A DNA stretch of 41,195 nucleotides, from NCBI GenBank assembly GCA_029907515.1, contig JARYLT010000015.1, positions 1 through 41,195 on the forward strand. Direction: 5' to 3'. How positions within the stretch are numbered: position 1 is the first letter of the stretch; each line of letters begins with the position of its first letter. A program made the translations under genes and the position numbers. This document shows, in pieces, positions 35,861 to 41,195 of this stretch. The notes below the pieces were generated by a model, which searched no databases, was not told where the DNA came from, and saw nothing but the letters and a program-made list of their open reading frames with translations. This DNA is from Spirochaetota bacterium (GTDB lineage Bacteria > Spirochaetota > UBA4802 > UB4802).

Positions 35861-35889
35861 GCAATCTCATCCTAAACAAAAGAGATTGC
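35861..35889. repeat. GCAATCTC/GAGATTGC hairpin, dispersed-repeat type
   Basis: GCAATCTC (35861-35868) and GAGATTGC (35882-35889) form a perfect 8-bp stem in the 210-bp convergent gap. The flanking GAGATTGCCTGTC...TTGCAATGA resembles the GAGATTGC...CGCAATGAC sequences repeated in many bacterial genomes. A nearby CACTTTA-T-TAAAGTG palindrome lies at about 35844-35858. Confidence 0.5.
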
Positions 35890-35935
35890 CTGTCTTTGCT
35901 TGCAATGATTATGGTGAGTAAGGCAGGAGTGTTCT

Positions 35936-36379
35936 TCAAATCTTTTGCATAATTTCTTCTTCTTTTTTCTGCATTTTTCTTTTTTTGTATAACGATTGTT
36001 CATGGTCATATCCCAACAGGTGCAGCACTCCATGTACCAGTAATCTCTTTAATTCTTCTTTCAGGGTCACTCCATATTCTATAGCCTGCCTTCGGGCAGT
36101 CTCCAGTGAAATGAAAATATCGCCTAAATGTTCTTTTGTGGTAACATGTGGCATGGGTGCTTCACGGTAGGCAAAAGATATGACATCGGTTGGACCTTTT
36201 TTTTTGCGATAGGTTTTATTAATATGAGCTATCGCCTCATCATTTGTTATAATGAGTGTAACAACTACATTATCAACTTCTTGCCCCTGTAAAACAGCAG
36301 CTATAATTTTTTTGCAAAACGCGGCTAAATCTTTAGGCATCGTGATGTGCTCACGTTCAACATTAACCTTGATTGCCAT
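35936..36379 (-). CDS. ybeY: Endoribonuclease YbeY (rRNA maturation factor)
   Basis: A 147-residue protein with the family zinc motif HGVLHLLGYDHE, ligands His116, His120 and His126, and the preceding TDVISFAY and GDIFIS elements. YbeY acts in 16S rRNA 3' end maturation and ribosome quality control, and can cleave single-stranded RNA. Its ATG lies inside the end of the 7TM-HD gene (17-bp overlap), so it is translationally coupled to it. It is the last gene of the operon aspS-phoH-pgpH-ybeY, the same neighbourhood as in many bacteria. Confidence 0.96.
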   Translation of the reverse strand: MAIKVNVEREHITMPKDLAAFCKKIIAAVLQGQEVDNVVVTLIITNDEAIAHINKTYRKKKGPTDVISFAYREAPMPHVTTKEHLGDIFISLETARRQAIEYGVTLKEELKRLLVHGVLHLLGYDHEQSLYKKRKMQKKEEEIMQKI

Positions 36380-38615
36380 TGGATGATTTTTTCTCCAATC
36401 GGTTTATTGCTTCCTTTGTGGGATATTCAATACGTGAATGGAATATGCCCTGTAACACCTGTACAAACGCATTCTGAATTTTGTTTAATTCATTTAAGTT
36501 AATATCTGCCCGTTCCAGGTCACCTTCATTCAGCCTATTATAGATTATTCGTTTTACCAGTGTTTCCAATTTTTCTAGTGTTGGCTCCTGTATTGAACGC
36601 GATGCAGCTTCAATTGCATCCGCCAGCATGACAATTGCGGTTTCACGTGTATGTGGTTTGGGGCCAGGATACTGAAAATCACTTTTCTGTATACTATTCC
36701 CGTTAGTGGTGCCTTCTTCAAGTGCCTGATGGTAAAAATATGTCATCACTGTTTGTCCGTGATGCTCACGGATAAAATCAATGACCATTTCAGGAAGATT
36801 ATTTTTTCGTGCCAGTTCAACGCCCTTTTCAACATGTGAGATAATTAATCTACAATATTCAAGGGCTGACATATCCTTAGCACGTGGGTCGGTAACCTTA
36901 TTCTCAATATAAAAATTTGCGTCCTGAATTTTTCCTATATCATGGTAGTACCCGCCAACACGTGCCAGCAATGCATTAGCACCAACCTCCTTGCATGCAG
37001 ATTCTGCAAGTGTTGCCACCATCAGTGAATGATTATAGGTTCCGGGTGCCTTGATAAGCATCTCTTTAAATATTGGCGCATTGAGGTCCGATAGCTCCAG
37101 CAACTTAAACTTTGTTGTAACACCAAAGAGGTTTTCATATACCGGGAACACACCAAAGACAATTATTGCATTAATGATACCTGCTATAAAAGCCAATCCA
37201 ACGTTATTTGCAATGATGCCAAATTGCATTTCCTGCATCAATCCAACAGCAATGACTATTACCGAATTAATAAGCCCTAAGGTAACACCACCACGTAAAA
37301 AATCAGAACGACGTTCAACATCACCAACAACGAATACACCTGATAATGCGGAACTGAATGCCAATAGTAATGTGGTAAAGTCGCCTTTCATGCTTACCGT
37401 TACAAAGAACACAATATACACACCAATCAACATGGCAATGTGCATGTTGTACATGATTGCAAGTACCATCGTGACCAGGGGAATAGGTAAAAGAAGTGGG
37501 AAGAACAAACCCTCAAATGCCCTTCCCTGCCACCTGGCTATAAAAAAGGCAATAACAATAAAAGCCAGAACAAGGGTAAACACTATCAGAGGCATCTTAT
37601 TATCAACAACCAGGTTGCTATAATAGGTGATGAGAAAATAGCCAAAGATGACTAAAAATCCCAACTGAATAAGAAGCAGCCCTATAATAAAACTTGATCC
37701 AGAGAAGTGCGCATTCTTATTAATAATATTAATTTTTTGCAACATATCCTCTGTTATGGTATCACCTTCACGGGCTATTGACTGGCCTTTCTTTATCACC
37801 CGGGTAACAGGTTTTACCGACTGGACAGCTTCAGCTATTCTTCTTTTTGTTTCTTCCTCATTATAAAAAAGATTTGGCTGCAACAGACTGATGATAACAG
37901 AATTTACTGCATATAACGCATCACTGGAAGGTTTGTTAAGAATATCTTTGCTTATGACTGGCACCAGCGATTGTATTTTTTTCATATCTACTAATGCATC
38001 AACATTCAACTGTTTTTCTTTTAGTTCTGAAGCACTTCCCACTACCCTCACAATAACATGATTTGACTGTAATCGTAATGGATTGGTATATGGCTTTTCC
38101 AGAATACCATTATTATATATTTGTAATAAAATTTTATTCAGGTCCCGGTGAAGAAGCTGTTCATCATATTGCAACAATCCCATTAACACCCTATCAGAAT
38201 ACTGCAGATAATCAGGCAACATTGTCCTCAGCAACAACACCTGCTTTGAAGGGCTACTATCGGGCATTTGTTCTTTAACTTTAATTACTGCCTCACATAG
38301 CATGTTGCTTATTTTAAGCTTATCCTCTACAATGGATTCATTGAGGTCAAAGATTGCTGGCATTGCTTCGGCAATACGGTTTTTTTCAATTTCGGTTTCT
38401 ATCGATACAGGGTATTCTATTGTCATGGGTGCACGAATATCTTCACGCGCTATATCCCCAGCCTGATAACTGTATGTAGCACCTATCCTGTTTAATGTAA
38501 GAAGGGCAGTAGCGGTAATAATAACTATCAATGTATAAATAAAAGAAGCTTTCAGGCTTTTCTTTTTGAAAGCAAACTGTATGCCCCTTTTAAAAACCAT
38601 AAATGAATTTAACAT
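36363..38615 (-). CDS. pgpH: 7TM-HD phosphodiesterase (PgpH-type, c-di-AMP hydrolase family)
   Basis: A 750-residue membrane protein: an N-terminal membrane segment (about 21-42), an extracytoplasmic 7TM-7TMR-HDED domain (residues 45-300), about seven membrane segments between roughly 305 and 500, and a cytoplasmic HD domain with GGYYHDIGK near 555-562, SALEYCRLIISHVEKG and REHHGQTVMTYFYHQA. This order defines the PgpH family, of which studied members hydrolyse c-di-AMP. The ATG at 38615 lacks a clear ribosome site; a Met five codons on is an alternative. It sits between phoH (18 bp away) and ybeY (overlapping). Confidence 0.93.
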   Translation of the reverse strand: MLNSFMVFKRGIQFAFKKKSLKASFIYTLIVIITATALLTLNRIGATYSYQAGDIAREDIRAPMTIEYPVSIETEIEKNRIAEAMPAIFDLNESIVEDKLKISNMLCEAVIKVKEQMPDSSPSKQVLLLRTMLPDYLQYSDRVLMGLLQYDEQLLHRDLNKILLQIYNNGILEKPYTNPLRLQSNHVIVRVVGSASELKEKQLNVDALVDMKKIQSLVPVISKDILNKPSSDALYAVNSVIISLLQPNLFYNEEETKRRIAEAVQSVKPVTRVIKKGQSIAREGDTITEDMLQKINIINKNAHFSGSSFIIGLLLIQLGFLVIFGYFLITYYSNLVVDNKMPLIVFTLVLAFIVIAFFIARWQGRAFEGLFFPLLLPIPLVTMVLAIMYNMHIAMLIGVYIVFFVTVSMKGDFTTLLLAFSSALSGVFVVGDVERRSDFLRGGVTLGLINSVIVIAVGLMQEMQFGIIANNVGLAFIAGIINAIIVFGVFPVYENLFGVTTKFKLLELSDLNAPIFKEMLIKAPGTYNHSLMVATLAESACKEVGANALLARVGGYYHDIGKIQDANFYIENKVTDPRAKDMSALEYCRLIISHVEKGVELARKNNLPEMVIDFIREHHGQTVMTYFYHQALEEGTTNGNSIQKSDFQYPGPKPHTRETAIVMLADAIEAASRSIQEPTLEKLETLVKRIIYNRLNEGDLERADINLNELNKIQNAFVQVLQGIFHSRIEYPTKEAINRLEKKSSNGNQG

Positions 38616-38633
38616 ATCGGTAACCGGATTGTA

Positions 38634-39593
38634 TTATTCAGCATGTTGTTCATATGCCGCAATAATTTTTTCAACTATTGGATGACGGCAGATGTCCTCT
38701 TTTGAAAATTGAATGAAGGTAATCTCTTCAATACCATGGAGAATTTTTTGTGCAGCAAGTAAACCAGATTGTCGTGGTTTTTCCAGATCTATCTGAGTAA
38801 TATCGCCAGATATAACCATCTTTGAACTGTTACCCAGACGTGTTAAAAACATCTTCATCTGGGATGAAGTGGTATTCTGTGCTTCATCAAGTATAATGAA
38901 TGCCTTATTGAGTGTACGTCCGCGCATATAGGCTAGCGGTGCAATCTCTATAATCCCTTTTTCCATATACTTGGAAATTCTTTCATAGGGAAGAATATCA
39001 AACAGGGCATCATACAGTGGCCTTAAGTATGGATTGATCTTCTGAATAAAATCACCGGGTAAGTATCCTAAACTTTCACCTGCTTCAACAGCAGGCCGTG
39101 TTAAAATAATGCGCTCCACCCTGCCCGTTAACAGGAACTTTACACCTACAGCTACCGCCAGATATGTTTTTCCTGTCCCGGCCGGCCCAATGGAGATAGT
39201 GATGGGGCTTTTATGGATTGCCGACATGTAATTTGCCTGATTGATTGTCTTGGGTACAATGGTTTTCCCCGTTTCAGGGATAACTATCTTTAGTCTGTTG
39301 ATTTCATCAGCATCTACTTTAATCCCCTGATTAATAGAAAGTGCCAGGTAGCGTATATCAAAATCATCAAACTCATAGAGGGAATCACGCATATATAAAT
39401 AATCACCCATCAGGTGCAAAAGCTGTAAAGCTTTAGCGGCATTATCTCCGGAAGCTTCAACTATCAGGGTATTGCCACGGGGGATGATCTTGACATCAAG
39501 AAGCTTTTCAATTGCTTTGATATTCTTATCTTTATACCCACATATGCGTTTGTAAATAGATATATCATCAATTTCAAATTTTGTATCTACCAT
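38634..39593 (-). CDS. phoH: PhoH-family ATPase (PhoH-like/PhoL)
   Basis: A 319-residue protein with an N-terminal KH-like part and a P-loop domain: GPAGTGKT at 136-143, RPAVEAGESLGYLPGD after it, and Walker B FIILDEAQN with TSSQMKMFLTR. PhoH/YbeZ proteins are RNA-associated ATPases that act with YbeY, encoded in the same operon here. Its ATG shares one base with the aspS stop (TAATG), so translation is coupled. Confidence 0.95.
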   Translation of the reverse strand: MVDTKFEIDDISIYKRICGYKDKNIKAIEKLLDVKIIPRGNTLIVEASGDNAAKALQLLHLMGDYLYMRDSLYEFDDFDIRYLALSINQGIKVDADEINRLKIVIPETGKTIVPKTINQANYMSAIHKSPITISIGPAGTGKTYLAVAVGVKFLLTGRVERIILTRPAVEAGESLGYLPGDFIQKINPYLRPLYDALFDILPYERISKYMEKGIIEIAPLAYMRGRTLNKAFIILDEAQNTTSSQMKMFLTRLGNSSKMVISGDITQIDLEKPRQSGLLAAQKILHGIEEITFIQFSKEDICRHPIVEKIIAAYEQHAE

Positions 39594-41195
39594 TATAATT
39601 CAACCACCTTGATAGATAGCTCTTTTAACTGCTGTGCACTCACAGGCGAAGGCGCTTCACTCATGAGGCACTGCCCTTTTTGCGTTTTGGGGAATGCAAT
39701 CACATCACGTATTGAATTGCGTTTGAGTAACAGCATCAGGATCCTGTCCAACCCCAGTGCTATCCCACCATGAGGCGGTGCACCATATTTTAATGCATCC
39801 AGCAAAAATGAAAACTTTATTTTTGCCTCTTCCTCGGAAATACCAAGGATGCCAAACATCTTTTTCTGTAATGGCATGCGGTTAATTCGGATAGAACCAC
39901 CGCCAATTTCAACACCATTCAGTACAACATCATATGCCTGCGCCTTGATGTCTTGAGTTGTTTGCGGAGTAACAGTATCAAGCATTGGCTCGCATTCAGG
40001 TTTTGGCGCTGTAAACGGATGATGCATTGCATAGTAGCGGCCTTCCTCAGCATCATATTCCAGAAGAGGAAAATCAACCACCCACAGGAAGTTGAGTTTA
40101 TTTTCGTCAATTAAATTAAGCTGCTGGGCAATCTTGATACGCAGATTGCCCAGTGCATCATTGACAATCTTTGGCTTATCACAGGAAAAAATAATGAGTG
40201 CATTGGAATTGAGTTTTAACCTGTCAACAAGCTTTTGCTTTTCACTATCGCTTAAAAATTTTGCTATCCCTGTTTCAAAAGCACTCCCCGTATAACGCAC
40301 ACTTGGCAGCCCCATTGCTTTAAACGTGCGCACATAATTAATGTATTCATCAATCATTGCCCGTGAAATTTTGCCTTCATCGTTAATAACTATCGCCTTA
40401 ATTATGCCACCATTTTCCAGTGCTGCCTTAAAAACATTAAACGTCGAATTGGTAAAGATATCACTTACATCATTCAGCTCAAGTCCAAAACGTGTGTCAG
40501 GGGCATCTTTGCCATAGCGCTGCATAACTTCATCATACGTGAATACAGGGAATGGAGTTGCAATTTCTTTATCCAGCACCTCTCTAACTATCTCTTTCAA
40601 AAGCCCTTCAATAATTTTCATAACCATTTGAGGATTGATAAAAGACATTTCTAAGTCCACCTGGGTAAACTCAGGCTGGCGGTCATTGCGCAGGTCCTCA
40701 TCACGGAAGCATTTTGCAATCTGAAAGTAACGGTCAAAACCAGATATCATCAAAATTTGTTTAAAAAGCTGTGGCGATTGCGGCAGTGCATAAAACATAC
40801 CACGATTAATACGGCTTGGAACAAGAAAATCACGCGCACCTTCAGGAGTGGACTTATTCAGTATAGGCGTTTCAACTTCAATAAACCGGTTATCACTAAG
40901 ATATCGCCGTATTGTCTGCATAACCTTATGGCGTACTATAATAGCTTCCTGCATATCAGCCCTGCGAAGATCTAAATACCGGTACTTCAACCGCACCTCT
41001 TCGTTCAGGTTAGTATAGGTATCAATGGGAAATGGTGTCACCTCAGACTCTGATAAAATGGAAATATCCTGCCCAATAACCTCTATCATGCCTGTTTTCA
41101 AATTGGGATTGACTGTTTCATCAGAACGCTTTGCAACCTGGCCGGTTACAAAAATACAGTATTCATTTTTCACTTTATCAGCATTTTCATACGCG
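39593..41195 (-). CDS. aspS: Aspartyl-tRNA synthetase, 5' end cut by window edge
   Basis: The frame is open to the right edge of the window, with AYENADKVKNEYCIFVTGQV at the extreme end, which fits the second half of the N-terminal anticodon-binding domain. So roughly the first 70 residues are missing. Class II core motifs are present: RYLDLRR, EVETPILNKSTPEGARDF, FDRYFQIAKCFRDEDLR and the closing GGIALGLDRILML. A bacterial-type GAD insertion lies between them. It charges tRNA-Asp in the cytoplasm. Whether it is the discriminating or non-discriminating form cannot be settled here. Confidence 0.96.
   Translation of the reverse strand, partial: AYENADKVKNEYCIFVTGQVAKRSDETVNPNLKTGMIEVIGQDISILSESEVTPFPIDTYTNLNEEVRLKYRYLDLRRADMQEAIIVRHKVMQTIRRYLSDNRFIEVETPILNKSTPEGARDFLVPSRINRGMFYALPQSPQLFKQILMISGFDRYFQIAKCFRDEDLRNDRQPEFTQVDLEMSFINPQMVMKIIEGLLKEIVREVLDKEIATPFPVFTYDEVMQRYGKDAPDTRFGLELNDVSDIFTNSTFNVFKAALENGGIIKAIVINDEGKISRAMIDEYINYVRTFKAMGLPSVRYTGSAFETGIAKFLSDSEKQKLVDRLKLNSNALIIFSCDKPKIVNDALGNLRIKIAQQLNLIDENKLNFLWVVDFPLLEYDAEEGRYYAMHHPFTAPKPECEPMLDTVTPQTTQDIKAQAYDVVLNGVEIGGGSIRINRMPLQKKMFGILGISEEEAKIKFSFLLDALKYGAPPHGGIALGLDRILMLLLKRNSIRDVIAFPKTQKGQCLMSEAPSPVSAQQLKELSIKVVEL

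Overview
The window is low-GC DNA from a Gram-negative bacterium. It encodes several lipobox lipoproteins and proteins that look like outer-membrane barrels. The mix of housekeeping genes, PPC-domain and NADase-type glycan-binding-like exported proteins, and the CcsA/HemX-like gene next to hemA fits a Spirochaetota (Leptospirales-like) genome best. This is an inference from gene content; no 16S rRNA is present.

Layout. 1-1129 (minus): the start of hemA behind a HemX/CcsA-like membrane gene. 1405-2775 (plus): a sodium:neurotransmitter-symporter family transporter closed by a strong intrinsic terminator. 3058-7238 (plus): two unrecognised proteins, a PHP phosphatase, the laccase-fold peptidoglycan-editing protein, and an HD-domain phosphohydrolase. 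7239-7751: a compound palindromic repeat. 7752-11149 (plus): a small exported protein, rpsT with a TTG start, an HU/IHF protein, tRNA-Val(TAC), and a KtrB/KtrA potassium-uptake pair. 11150-12106 (minus): a metallo-beta-lactamase-fold hydrolase. 12107-13261: repeat-rich and gene-free.

13262-24642 is an accessory island. It holds small exported or membrane proteins, three decayed transposase genes of different families, and a minus-strand cluster: a thioredoxin-like exported protein, two paralogous proteins with a CsgG/TolB-like N-terminal part plus a possible C-terminal barrel, and a lipoprotein. A second pair follows: a four-repeat PPC lipoprotein and a small lipoprotein overlapping by ATGA.

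24829-41195 returns to core genes: a small membrane protein with recG; then (minus) tilS - ftsH - two accompanying proteins, one of which ends in a SEC-C zinc motif; a phosphohexomutase; and the operon aspS - phoH - pgpH(7TM-HD) - ybeY, with aspS cut by the window edge.

Themes. KtrAB and the PgpH-type HD phosphodiesterase suggest c-di-AMP-linked potassium control. The best candidate for an undescribed system is the four-gene exported cluster at 18041-22111.
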